Below, in pieces: positions 15,131 to 21,457 of a stretch of 25,106 nucleotides of DNA. Each line of letters begins with the position of its first letter. Within the stretch, counting starts at the first letter, position 1. Location of the stretch: the NCBI GenBank assembly GCA_046590235.1, contig JBKJTY010000020.1:1-25106 (forward strand), written 5' to 3'. The notes below the pieces were generated by a model. It saw nothing but the letters and a program-made list of their open reading frames with translations, made no database searches and was not told the origin of the DNA. The DNA is from 2-02-FULL-45-10 sp046590235 (GTDB lineage Bacteria > Patescibacteriota > Patescibacteriia > Magasanikbacterales > GWA2-37-8). Made by a program: the position numbers and the translations under genes.

Positions 15131-15345
15131 ATAATTTCATTCGCTATCTTTCCCACGAAGGACTATGACTCTAAGGCAGTTATGCTATCTTGAGAGAGAT
15201 GTTGCAGTACCTACCCGGGCACAGATCAGTACGACTGTGATGCTCGTCACAATCCCTCGTCAAAAAGAGATCGCTCTCTTTAACGGTCTAGCGGTCGTGG
15301 CTTTTGCTCAAACCGCATTGTGCGGTTACTCTGTTTCATACTATT
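15131..15345 (-). ncRNA. Candidate structured RNA or long 3' region
   Basis: These 215 bases between the GlsB-like gene and a strong minus-strand terminator carry no convincing gene; a plus-strand frame of 71 codons from 15165 looks like chance. Read on the minus strand, several hairpins follow one another. AACCGCA-CAA-TGCGGTT is first, then AAAGAGA-GCGA-TCTCTTT, then GATTGTGA paired with TCACAGTC around a 6-nt loop. The stretch ends at the terminator at 15100-15130. I could not match it to tmRNA, RNase P, SRP or 6S RNA. It may instead be an ordinary 3' UTR. Confidence 0.3.
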
Positions 15346-15603
15346 TTAATATGCTTGTCGGCGTATCAACTTACCGATAGCAACGAGGATGATCGCACCC
15401 ACCATCGCTACGATGAAGCTGTAAATATTAAACCCTGTTACTCCCGGCTGGTTGAAAAGATTCATGATAAATCCCCCTACTAAGGCACCGAGAATACCGA
15501 GTAGGATGTCACCAAAGATCCCTTGGCGATTACTAGTCCCCATTACCATGGAAGTTATCCACCCGACTAATGCGCCAAAAATTATCCATACAATAACATT
15601 CAT
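15346..15603 (-). CDS. GlsB/YeaQ/YmgE-family membrane protein
   Basis: An 85-residue protein with three membrane spans, Gly-rich throughout. It carries the family pattern WIIFGALVGWITSMVMG, then GDILLGILGALVGGFI and a final AMVGAIILVAIGKLIRR. Such proteins (once called transglycosylase-associated) are linked to envelope stress in other bacteria; the biochemical role is unknown. The frame is open to 15651, but the ATG at 15603 (MNVIVWII) is where family members begin. No SD is visible. The gene is divergent from the 45-residue basic protein gene. Confidence 0.88.
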   Translation of the reverse strand: MNVIVWIIFGALVGWITSMVMGTSNRQGIFGDILLGILGALVGGFIMNLFNQPGVTGFNIYSFIVAMVGAIILVAIGKLIRRQAY

Positions 15604-15677
15604 ACTGATGAAGCTAATTAATAAGTTACTATAATAGAAGACGTCCCGCATGGTAGTTCCTTACTACCCTGAGGGGC

Positions 15678-15706
15678 TTGCTTTTATAGCGACTTTCATG
15701 TATACT
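15678..15706 (+). promoter_or_regulatory. Promoter of the 45-residue basic protein
   Basis: TTGCTT (15678-15683), a 17-bp spacer and TATACT (15701-15706) with TG just before the -10. The start would be near 15713, giving a leader of about 28 nt. Confidence 0.7.
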
Positions 15707-15740
15707 ACTGCCATCACCTAACTTATCATCAGTTTTACCT

Positions 15741-15878
15741 ATGAACACAGCACTCAAGGCGCGCCTCAAACAGGCGAAGAAAAACACTCCAAAAGGCCGT
15801 TCTTTGGCTGGCAAAACAAAGAAATTCCGCCGCAATAACTACTGGACTAAACCAAAGGGTTTCAAGAGAGTTTTGTAA
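15741..15878 (+). CDS. 45-residue very basic protein, unknown (possibly ribosome-associated)
   Basis: About 17 of the 45 residues are Lys or Arg. The N-terminus (MNTALKARLKQAKKN) looks helical, the middle (KGRSLAGKTKKFRRN) is a positively charged loop, and the end has aromatic residues (NNYWTKPKGFKRVL). There is no acidic residue at all. It has its own near-consensus promoter (15678-15706) and a strong terminator (15888-15919), the layout of a small, highly expressed RNA-binding or ribosomal protein. It is not bL34, bL36, bL32, bS21 or bTHX by sequence. I do not recognise a family. Function in ribosome or nucleoid binding is inferred from charge and layout only. Confidence 0.75.
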   Translation: MNTALKARLKQAKKNTPKGRSLAGKTKKFRRNNYWTKPKGFKRVL

Positions 15879-15887
15879 GATAATTTC

Positions 15888-15919
15888 AAAAACATCCCAC
15901 TACTCAGTGGGATGTTTTT
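15888..15919 (+). terminator. Strong intrinsic terminator after the basic protein
   Basis: A 13-bp stem (AAAAACATCCCAC / GTGGGATGTTTTT), a 6-nt loop and a T-run. It starts nine bases after the stop of the 45-residue gene. Confidence 0.9.
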
Positions 15920-15930
15920 TTGCTTTACCT

Positions 15931-16008
15931 GTCATTGCGAGAAGCGAAGCGCCGAAGCAATCTCCTTATATAACTAACAATGAGATTGCTTCGCTCCGCT
16001 CGCATGAC
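15931..16008. repeat. GTCATTGCGAG...GAAGCAATCTC palindromic element
   Basis: A 78-bp imperfect inverted repeat. The left arm runs GTCATTGCGAGAAGCG...GAAGCAATCTC. The right arm is its complement with a small deletion, ending at GCATGAC. Elements with this sequence are scattered between genes in many unrelated bacteria (from memory), and no protein that moves them is evident here. It sits between two convergent genes, and the transcript of either strand would fold into a long hairpin. Confidence 0.75.
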
Positions 16009-16032
16009 AAGTATTTTTATGAATGTATTGTA

Positions 16033-16383
16033 TTAACTCTTTTTGAATTTTACAGAGAATTCCGGCTCGTATTTATTTTCGTACTGATCAGTTACTTCCA
16101 CAGTCTCCCCTTTCATAAGTTTGCTTAGGGCAGCATCACTTAAGAGCTCCATATCACCTGCGAGATCAATCGCAAAATCTTCAAGTTTAGTAATTTCACT
16201 GGAAAATTCTTGCTTGATAGCGCCTTCAATCTGCTTTTTCTTTTCGCGCAATGTTTTTAATTTTTCATTTAATTCTTTATATTCGAGCGATGCAGCGAGA
16301 GCGTCAGCATAGGCAGTGCGAATATCCTTTTGTTTCTTTTTAGTTTCAACGATGCGGTTAAAGATTTCTTGGAGAGATGTCAT
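16033..16383 (-). CDS. Coiled-coil protein, unknown function
   Basis: A 116-residue soluble protein. Residues 1-75 are a nearly continuous charged helix with coiled-coil heptads (IVETKKKQKDIR, LNEKLKTLREKKKQIEG). The end has an acidic patch (TVEVTDQYENKYEPEF) and a basic finish. Similar short coiled-coil proteins are seen in CPR genomes but have no known role. It has a possible promoter with TATACT at 16410-16415, a leader near 20 nt and no SD. It stands alone. Confidence 0.78.
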   Translation of the reverse strand: MTSLQEIFNRIVETKKKQKDIRTAYADALAASLEYKELNEKLKTLREKKKQIEGAIKQEFSSEITKLEDFAIDLAGDMELLSDAALSKLMKGETVEVTDQYENKYEPEFSVKFKKS

Positions 16384-16452
16384 AGAAAAGATAATAACTA
16401 AGTGGCCTTAGTATACCACATTGAAACTATCTCGGAAAGGTTACTTTCATCC

Positions 16453-16486
16453 ACAAAAAAACACTCCGTAATGGAGTGTTTTTTGT
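16453..16486 (-). terminator. Intrinsic terminator after the DUF5670 gene
   Basis: A 7-bp core ACACTCC / GGAGTGT with a 5-nt loop, extended by six A-T pairs on each side, with a T-run on the minus strand. It is symmetric enough to work on both strands and begins two bases after the stop of the 49-residue gene. Confidence 0.85.
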
Positions 16487-16487
16487 C

Positions 16488-16637
16488 TTACACAACTTGC
16501 CTGCCTTGAACGATACGTATGAGGATGCTGACAATGGCCAGAATAAGTAATAAATGGATTAACCCGCCTATCGTGTACGAAGTAACTACACCTAAAATCC
16601 ATAGGACAAATAATATGGTCGCGATCATTAATAACAT
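16488..16637 (-). CDS. DUF5670 (lmo0937-type) small membrane protein
   Basis: A 49-residue protein with two membrane segments joined by the turn TSYTIGGLIH and ending in the basic tail RIVQGRQVV. The pattern LFVLWILGVVTSYTIGG is the signature of the lmo0937/DUF5670 family of about 50 residues, found widely in bacteria and linked to stress or envelope roles at most. ATG start at 16637; a second Met three codons later is possible. A perfect terminator follows immediately. The upstream 265 bp to the CAP gene holds promoters and no other gene that I can see. Confidence 0.85.
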   Translation of the reverse strand: MLLMIATILFVLWILGVVTSYTIGGLIHLLLILAIVSILIRIVQGRQVV

Positions 16638-16841
16638 ATGACAGATGTTAATTAATTAAATATATCGCTATTTGGTTCGGTGTTTGGGTCAACATCTTTC
16701 CACAAGTCCAGATGATTGAATGAAATAAAGACAAAATGTTGTTTTGGCTTGTCCATAGTACATAGGTTAGAGACATTAGTCAGTCTTATGTAGTATACGA
16801 CGCCGAAAGTAACAGCTTCTTACTAACAGCCAAAGCGATGC

Positions 16842-16869
16842 TTGAAGGTTATTTTAGCCTATGTATACT
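16842..16869 (+). promoter_or_regulatory. Promoter of the CAP-domain gene
   Basis: TTGAAG (16842-16847), a 16-bp spacer and TATACT (16864-16869). A second TATACT at 16891-16896 lies six bases before the ATG and could give a leaderless message, but it lacks a -35 box. Confidence 0.5.
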
Positions 16870-16902
16870 ACCTAAATAGCTTATTCCCTCTATACTAATT
16901 AT

Positions 16903-17631
16903 ATGGACTATCTACTTGTAAAATTTGTCACTTTTATAACGGGTGTAGCCGTATTGTATTATGGCATCATGGCAGTACCGCGCAACTTGTTTGTAGAACC
17001 GCAACCAAACACAACTACCACATCAACCGCACAGACTAGCACTATAAAAACCACGCCTACATCGACAGCGATCATTATCATCAAAACACCTACATCCACA
17101 AAGGTTATACAAGTACCTGTTAAGCCTAAACCAAAACCTCCAGTTGTTAAACCGCCAATTATAGTCGTTCCTGCCCCTACGCCACCTATTACTCCTGCAC
17201 CACCTACACCTACACCAGAACCAACCCCGACCGGGATCTCCTTGGCTGGCATTCTTGAGGCTACCAACGCTGAGCGTGCAGCAGTAGGAGTGGCACCACT
17301 GAAAAATAACACAACCTTAAATCAAGTGGCGACAGTGCGTGTGAATGATATGTTTAAAAACCAATACTTCAGCCATGACGCACCTGACGGCACAACATTC
17401 GTTGATACTATCAAGGATGTTGATTACCGCTATTTCAGTGTAGGTGAGAACTTAGCCCTGGGTGACTTTTCAACGAACCAAGGTATTGTTACCGCTTGGT
17501 TGAATAGCCCGGGACATCGTGCGAATATGCTTAATGATAATTACACTGAAATTGGTATTGCCATAGCAAAACGTAGTTATGAAGACCGTGACCAATGGAT
17601 TGCGGTGCAAATTTTCGGAAGACCTCGATAA
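16903..17631 (+). CDS. Membrane-anchored CAP (SCP/PR-1) domain protein
   Basis: A 242-residue surface protein. Residues 6-24 are an N-terminal membrane anchor or uncleaved signal. Residues 35-110 are a Thr-rich then Pro-rich spacer (PVKPKPKPPV and many PTP repeats). The CAP domain follows, with ATNAERAAVGVAPL, NQYFSHDAPDG, the ENLALG strand and WLNSPGHRANMLNDNYTEIGI. The cavity residues His (FSH), Glu (GEN) and His (PGHR) are all kept. Bacterial CAP proteins are extracellular; binding of lipids or cell-wall material is suggested for some. It is the only surface-protein gene here on the plus strand and is monocistronic. Confidence 0.92.
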   Translation: MDYLLVKFVTFITGVAVLYYGIMAVPRNLFVEPQPNTTTTSTAQTSTIKTTPTSTAIIIIKTPTSTKVIQVPVKPKPKPPVVKPPIIVVPAPTPPITPAPPTPTPEPTPTGISLAGILEATNAERAAVGVAPLKNNTTLNQVATVRVNDMFKNQYFSHDAPDGTTFVDTIKDVDYRYFSVGENLALGDFSTNQGIVTAWLNSPGHRANMLNDNYTEIGIAIAKRSYEDRDQWIAVQIFGRPR

Positions 17632-17881
17632 ATTTTCTTGAGAAATAAAATAGCTCAAGACCAGAAATCAATGCATAACTAGGATAATGGATTCGGGGTT
17701 CTAAGCAAACCGAGTATCTGCCGTTACAACTCTCGAGGAAGCCTGGAAAGCGAACGTTTTCTCCTATGCTATACACTTATTTCTAAGTGCCTTGAGCTAT
17801 ATCTATATCTACTGTACCCCATGTATTGGATAAGGCAATAACATACTGTGGATAACTTATGCAATAGCGCTGTAATAAGCA
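17632..17881. other. Non-coding spacer with nested inverted repeats
   Basis: This spacer of about 250 bp has no convincing gene. It has a 10-bp inverted pair, ATAGCTCAAG (17650-17659) and CTTGAGCTAT (17791-17800), enclosing 131 bases. A third copy of the arm, CTTGAG at 17637-17642, could compete for the same partner. A hairpin CACTTA/TAAGTG with a 4-nt loop lies inside. One perfect DnaA-box word, TGTGGATAA (17847-17855), is present but alone. Confidence 0.35.
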
Positions 17882-17910
17882 AAAAAACCAGCCTTTTTGG
17901 CTGGTTTTTT
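17882..17910. terminator. Bidirectional intrinsic terminator
   Basis: A 12-bp stem (AAAAAACCAGCC / GGCTGGTTTTTT) with a 5-nt loop. T-runs occur on both strands. It closes the minus-strand DUF5666-like gene that ends at 17924. Confidence 0.9.
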
Positions 17911-17923
17911 GTGGTGCGGAATT

Positions 17924-18874
17924 TTAGATACCACTACCAAGTGCGCTGTTACCGCTGTCATCTGTACTAGCATCAACAGTGTTGCCACTATCAGAAGTGT
18001 TTCGACTGTTATCACTAGCATCAGTTGTACTGCGATCACTGGCATCAGTGTTGGTACGGGAACTTGCATCCGTGTTAGAACGGTCACTAGCGTCCGTAGC
18101 TGAGCGATCACTCGCGTCAACATTGGTGCGGTTGTTACTGTTACTATTGTCTGTAACAGAGTTATCGAGATTTGCGTTGCCGCGTGCATTTACGACATTG
18201 AGGTTACCTTGCGCTGCAAGCGTCAAAGCAAGAACATTGCCTGGCTGACCACTATTTCTACCGTTTAAACTAAGGTTCATACCTTGAGTTAAGCGGCTGA
18301 AAAAGTTACTCTGACCATCAAGTGTGGTTTGGTCGTTTGCAAAAACATGCATACGATGACCTTCACGTGTGTTCAACCAAAATGATTTATCACGTGGATT
18401 GATGTCAGATACAGTACCTGAATACTGCAATGGCGCAGCAGCGACTGGAGCTACTACTGTATAACGATTTGCTTTTGTTCGATTTTTGATAAGAGCTGCA
18501 TTAACCCCTAACAAATCTCCAGCTGCGGAACGGCCCTCAACGCGGACTGAATCGCCTACATGGAAATCACCCATTGATGCGATTGATCCGTCGTAGCGGT
18601 TAAGTTTTACACTTGAACCTGCTCCAACTTTCCAATCACCACCCCAGGAACGAACAACGATCCCTGAAGATTCTTGTGCAACGACAATACCTTCAATGAT
18701 AGTGTGACCTTCGCGGGAAACACTAATCTTGATAGGTGAATCGGCACCGCCCAAAGCAACATTGCTTGCGATTGATGGATTGAAGCTGTCGGCAGAGACT
18801 CCAGTTCCACCCATAACTCCAAGTGCCAAGAATGGCAGCGATGCTGCTAGACCCACAATTTTTTTGAATAACAT
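17924..18874 (-). CDS. Exported DUF5666-like protein with Ser/Asp repeat tail
   Basis: A 316-residue exported protein. The signal peptide covers about residues 1-28 (GVSADS end). Two small beta domains follow: the first (about residues 58-132) has GIVVRSWGGDWKV and FHVGDSVRVEG; the second (about 150-222) has SGTVSDINPRDKSFWLNT. This arrangement resembles DUF5666/OB-like repeats. The tail (from about residue 240) is low-complexity, with about five copies of an eight-residue unit of the type TDASDRSN. The start is the ATG at 18874 because AAGGAGG, a full SD, lies seven bases before it; the longer frame to 18949 is not used. Function unknown; likely a cell-surface or secreted stalk-like protein (inference). 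Confidence 0.82.
   Translation of the reverse strand: MLFKKIVGLAASLPFLALGVMGGTGVSADSFNPSIASNVALGGADSPIKISVSREGHTIIEGIVVAQESSGIVVRSWGGDWKVGAGSSVKLNRYDGSIASMGDFHVGDSVRVEGRSAAGDLLGVNAALIKNRTKANRYTVVAPVAAAPLQYSGTVSDINPRDKSFWLNTREGHRMHVFANDQTTLDGQSNFFSRLTQGMNLSLNGRNSGQPGNVLALTLAAQGNLNVVNARGNANLDNSVTDNSNSNNRTNVDASDRSATDASDRSNTDASSRTNTDASDRSTTDASDNSRNTSDSGNTVDASTDDSGNSALGSGI
17955..18120. repeat. Degenerate 24-bp tandem repeats in the coding tail
   Basis: About five to seven imperfect 24-bp units encode the TDASDRSN-type octapeptides at the end of the gene at 17924. Copies differ at many third codon positions, so the array is old or kept by selection on protein sequence. Confidence 0.7.
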
Positions 18875-18880
18875 AATTTT

Positions 18881-18887
18881 CCTCCTT
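18881..18887 (-). promoter_or_regulatory. Full Shine-Dalgarno of the DUF5666-like gene
   Basis: The minus strand reads AAGGAGG six to seven bases before the ATG at 18874. Most genes in this window have none, so it fixes the start and suggests strong expression. Confidence 0.8.
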
Positions 18888-18937
18888 AAATAATGAAGTA
18901 CCCGCCAAGGACGTAAACCTTTGTGCGAGATGATGTA

Positions 18938-18953
18938 TGTAGTGCGCACTACA
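18938..18953. promoter_or_regulatory. 16-bp perfect palindrome, possible operator
   Basis: TGTAGTGCGCACTACA is fully self-complementary. It lies 64 bp upstream of the DUF5666-like start, in the stretch where the promoter must be. No clear -35/-10 pair was found beside it. Confidence 0.45.
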
Positions 18954-19006
18954 CCAGTTACTGACGCACTGGCCTTAGCGGAATTACAGTATCAATTATT
19001 TCTCAT

Positions 19007-19039
19007 ACAAAAGACAGTCCAGGCTGGACTGTCTTTTGT
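19007..19039 (-). terminator. Intrinsic terminator after the CHRD gene
   Basis: A 15-bp perfect stem (ACAAAAGACAGTCCA and its complement) with a 3-nt loop, ending in TTTTGT on the minus strand. It starts 10 bases after the stop of the gene at 19050. Confidence 0.85.
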
Positions 19040-19049
19040 TACGTACTTA

Positions 19050-20636
19050 TTAGATTGTTTCGGATGAATTTTCTGTATCTGACGGGGTTGTAGCGGACCC
19101 AGCGTTCGTACTTGTTGTTGCCTGATCACTATTTGTTGACCCATCAGAGCTGTTATTTGTTGTTGTATCCCCACCTACTGTGGAAGTATTTGCTCCTGTG
19201 TTTGTATTAGTAGAAGTAACAGTGTCATCACTTCCCTGCCCCGTTGTTGGCTCAGCAGTTATCTCTGAAGTTGTAGTCGGAGTTGTTGTTTCTGGAGCTG
19301 TAACTACTGGCGGATTGACTCTTCGCGCCACCACCGAAGTTGCATGTATAGTGTTTTGCGCACTATTGAACAATCCAGTGACGACTACTCGCATAGTACT
19401 ATCGAGATTGTCGGTTGAAGTTGTTGACCCATTAGGTGTGTTGAAACTAACGAGTGTATTTTCATCGAGATGTACAATAATTTCTTGACCGGCGGTATTC
19501 GCCATTACAAACGTACCAATATCCAAGGCGGTTGCATCGAGAATGATACCTGTTGTTCTTCGGACCTGAATTGCGTTATCACGAATCGAGGTGGCGATAA
19601 TAACCGGACTAGCTGACATTGTTGGATCGATCATCCCACCCACTCCATCCAACTGATCATCGGTTGTTGTTGTCACTGTTGTTGTAGTGGTAGGAGTTTG
19701 AGCTGGTGTTGATGTAGACATGATACCAACGACAGTAATTGGATCGTCGATACTCATTTCATCCAACGTTGCTTCTGTACCATCACGACGCATAAGCATG
19801 GTTTGCTCATTCACTTCCACACTCCATGTTGCGCCCCATGCGGAAACTAAGATTCTCATCGGTGCGGCGGTGGTGTGCATCTCACCGTCATCTTCTAAAC
19901 CACTTGCCGTACTTGTAACATCAGTTGATGTATTTGAGGTACCAGCACCTGTGCCAACGGTGGTATCTGTAGTGGTTGTATCCGTTGTAGTATTTGTATC
20001 GGTAGTATCAGTTGTTCCTGTAACAGCAGTAGAAGTATTTGATGAAATTGGTAAGAGCTGTCCGCGGATTTCACCATTAGGGTAGTTTTCAGAATGGACA
20101 TTTACATACCATTTTCCATTTACAAGATCACTATACTGTTGCTGCGTTAAGGTAATTTGCTCATTAGTGATTTGTCCGTTTGATAGCGGGAACAGAATTC
20201 CTGCATTTTCGCCCAGTGCTGCCGGACCGTGAATGTGCGCACCAGTCTCGTTACTTGTTAAACCTGAGAAAGAAAGTGAGACATTAGCATTTGTTTGGTT
20301 TGCATCAACCTGCACTGTTGCACTACCGATTGCAGGTGAAGGATTGGTTGGCACTTCTTGCCCGCTATTTAATGTTGCGGTGAACACGGTGATCGTTGCC
20401 GGTAATGAATTTGGGGAGGTGGTATTAGAATCAGTTGAAGTTGGTGTTTCCATGATTCCAACATCTTGTCCCAAATATGTACCAATGATACGAGCTGAAC
20501 CATTTGAGCTGATTTGCACTGACATCGGCTGGTTTACCACCGGTGTAACAGGCGAGTTTGCAGCGAAGGCTGCATAACCTGTGAGCGAACTCGTGAACAC
20601 GGCGAGCCCGGTCCAAAATGAGATAATTTTTTTCAT
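19050..20636 (-). CDS. Exported CHRD-domain protein with Thr/Ser-rich linkers
   Basis: A 528-residue exported protein. The signal peptide ends near YAAFAANS (residue 27). A CHRD domain (about residues 82-195, PF07452 type) has ATLNSGQEVP, GSATVQVD, GAHIHGPAA, then WYVNVHSENYPNGEIRGQL. A Thr/Asp-rich spacer leads to a beta domain (about 255-310) with ILVSAWGATWSVEVNE and IDDPITVVGI. A second such domain (about 345-435) follows. A long Thr/Ser/Asn tail ends the protein. The two beta domains resemble those of the neighbouring gene at 17924, so the two proteins are probably related in part. CHRD domains occur in secreted proteins of bacteria; the ligand is unknown. No SD is seen before the ATG. 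Confidence 0.88.
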   Translation of the reverse strand: MKKIISFWTGLAVFTSSLTGYAAFAANSPVTPVVNQPMSVQISSNGSARIIGTYLGQDVGIMETPTSTDSNTTSPNSLPATITVFTATLNSGQEVPTNPSPAIGSATVQVDANQTNANVSLSFSGLTSNETGAHIHGPAALGENAGILFPLSNGQITNEQITLTQQQYSDLVNGKWYVNVHSENYPNGEIRGQLLPISSNTSTAVTGTTDTTDTNTTTDTTTTDTTVGTGAGTSNTSTDVTSTASGLEDDGEMHTTAAPMRILVSAWGATWSVEVNEQTMLMRRDGTEATLDEMSIDDPITVVGIMSTSTPAQTPTTTTTVTTTTDDQLDGVGGMIDPTMSASPVIIATSIRDNAIQVRRTTGIILDATALDIGTFVMANTAGQEIIVHLDENTLVSFNTPNGSTTSTDNLDSTMRVVVTGLFNSAQNTIHATSVVARRVNPPVVTAPETTTPTTTSEITAEPTTGQGSDDTVTSTNTNTGANTSTVGGDTTTNNSSDGSTNSDQATTSTNAGSATTPSDTENSSETI

Positions 20637-20755
20637 AATGTTTATTTAAGGATTAATTTCCTCACGCAGCACAGAAGCATGGCTAGGAGAGGTAGAGTCA
20701 AGGTACATGACGCAAGGTTATGCTGATGGTTACAGACTAGGTAATTGCTAAAAAC

Positions 20756-20787
20756 AAAAACAACCCGAGAAGTATCGGATTGTTTTT
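20756..20787. terminator. Hairpin terminator, tandem with the next one
   Basis: Arms AAAAACAA and TTGTTTTT continue through a C-A mismatch into CCGA/TCGG, around a 6-nt loop. It has a T-run on both strands. On the minus strand it backs up the hairpin at 20818-20854. Confidence 0.65.
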
Positions 20788-20817
20788 GAGATGACCACGA
20801 GTATAAAGAACGAACAC

Positions 20818-20854
20818 CCCCTCTCGACGCCTCGTGGTGGCACGTCGAGAGGGG
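20818..20854 (-). terminator. GC-rich hairpin after the orphan gene
   Basis: A 12-bp perfect stem CCCCTCTCGACG / CGTCGAGAGGGG with a 13-nt loop, 29 bp after the stop of the gene at 20884. Only a weak T-rich tail follows (TTCGTTCTTT), so it may be a partial terminator or an RNA-stabilising structure. Confidence 0.55.
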
Positions 20855-20883
20855 TTGCCGAAGGAGTTGGGGATGTTAATCCG

Positions 20884-21225
20884 CTAGAGCGACGCCTGCT
20901 GCGAAGACGTCTGAGGACGATTCGCGCCCTTCTTGGCCTGCTTGCGCTCGCGGCGCTCATGGCTGCGGCGCTTGTCCATGCAGTCGGGCTTGCCGCAGAT
21001 GTGGAGGTAGACCGGCACCTCCACCGTCTCCATCTCCATGTCGGACACCTTCTTGCCCTTCTGACCCGGCTTCGCCTTCTGAACCGTGGTCTTGCCGATC
21101 AGCTTGCGCTGGATCGCCACACGGTTACAGCTGAGCTTGTTGAAGCAGCTCACCGTACGCTTGCTGGGTTCGATCGTTTCGTACTCAGCTTCCCTCTCGC
21201 TCACAGCAGCCTCCTCTGGCTCCAT
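20884..21225 (-). CDS. GC-rich orphan gene, basic Cys-containing protein
   Basis: A 113-residue protein I do not recognise. The N-terminus is acidic (MEPEEAAVSEREAEYE). The middle has CFNKLSC (C-x5-C) and a Lys/Gly-rich strand (KAKPGQKGKK). Then come MEMETVEVPVYLHICG with a second pair CGKPDC (C-x4-C), and a very basic tail (DKRRSHERRERKQAKK). Four Cys and two His could bind zinc. Codons end mostly in G or C, unlike all neighbours. The opposite strand has a longer frame (20791-21273), but it reads as Leu/His/Arg-rich antisense of this one. A near-consensus promoter (21246-21274) and hairpin terminators support the minus strand. Possibly transferred from a high-GC genome. Confidence 0.6.
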   Translation of the reverse strand: MEPEEAAVSEREAEYETIEPSKRTVSCFNKLSCNRVAIQRKLIGKTTVQKAKPGQKGKKVSDMEMETVEVPVYLHICGKPDCMDKRRSHERRERKQAKKGANRPQTSSQQASL

Positions 21226-21245
21226 CCGGAATTGGATGATGCCAC

Positions 21246-21274
21246 ATTCTACCTCAAAAAATGCCTTTTGTAAA
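21246..21274 (-). promoter_or_regulatory. Promoter of the GC-rich orphan gene
   Basis: Minus strand TTTACA (21269-21274), a 17-bp spacer and TAGAAT (21246-21251), each one base from consensus. The transcript would start near 21239, about 14 nt before the ATG. The promoter is AT-rich like the host, while the gene is GC-rich. Confidence 0.65.
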
Positions 21275-21302
21275 GGCTATAATGCTTATTTCTACGCACA
21301 TA

Positions 21303-21331
21303 TTGACACTACCACTTTTTTACCTTATAAT
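21303..21331 (+). promoter_or_regulatory. Perfect consensus promoter of tRNA-Asn
   Basis: TTGACA (21303-21308), exactly 17 bp, then TATAAT (21326-21331). This is the full sigma70 consensus. The start is predicted near 21338, about 13 nt before the tRNA. Confidence 0.9.
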
Positions 21332-21350
21332 AGGCCTCAAATATAACTAT

Positions 21351-21422
21351 TCCGAGGTAGCGCAGCGGTAGCGCAGGAGACTGTTAATCTCTTGGTCGCG
21401 GGTTCGAATCCCGCCCTCGGAG
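21351..21422 (+). tRNA. tRNA-Asn (anticodon GTT)
   Basis: A 72-nt gene with all four arms: acceptor TCCGAGG/CCTCGGA, D-arm GCGC/GCGC, anticodon stem GGAGA/TCTCT (one G-U) with loop CTGTTAA, and T-arm GCGGG-TTCGAAT-CCCGC. The anticodon GTT reads AAC and AAU (Asn). The discriminator base is G and CCA is not encoded (the next bases are CAC), so CCA must be added by an enzyme. It has a consensus promoter and a terminator of its own. Foreign-looking and broken genes lie on both sides, which makes it a possible integration site. Confidence 0.97.
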
Positions 21423-21428
21423 CACATC

Positions 21429-21457
21429 AAAAAAATGGCCTATTAAGCCATTTTTTT
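21429..21457 (+). terminator. Intrinsic terminator after tRNA-Asn
   Basis: An 11-bp stem AAAAAAATGGC / GCCATTTTTTT with a 7-nt loop and a run of seven T, six bases after the tRNA end. Confidence 0.9.

Noticed and set aside
15165..15380. 71-codon plus-strand frame near bcp
   Set aside because: It overlaps the end of the GlsB-like gene and has no motif, promoter or SD. The region reads better as hairpins on the minus strand.
17847..17855. Perfect DnaA box TGTGGATAA, and TTATACACA at 22806-22814
   Set aside because: Single isolated words without dnaA, dnaN, an AT-rich unwinding stretch or a box cluster. Not an origin.
17955..18120. Regular repeats considered as a CRISPR array
   Set aside because: Units are 24-bp, adjacent and coding (octapeptides), with no spacers and no cas genes.
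20791..21273. Plus-strand frame of 160 codons opposite the GC-rich orphan
   Set aside because: It reads as Leu/His/Arg-rich antisense of the minus-strand gene, with no domain and no good promoter. The minus strand has promoter and terminators.
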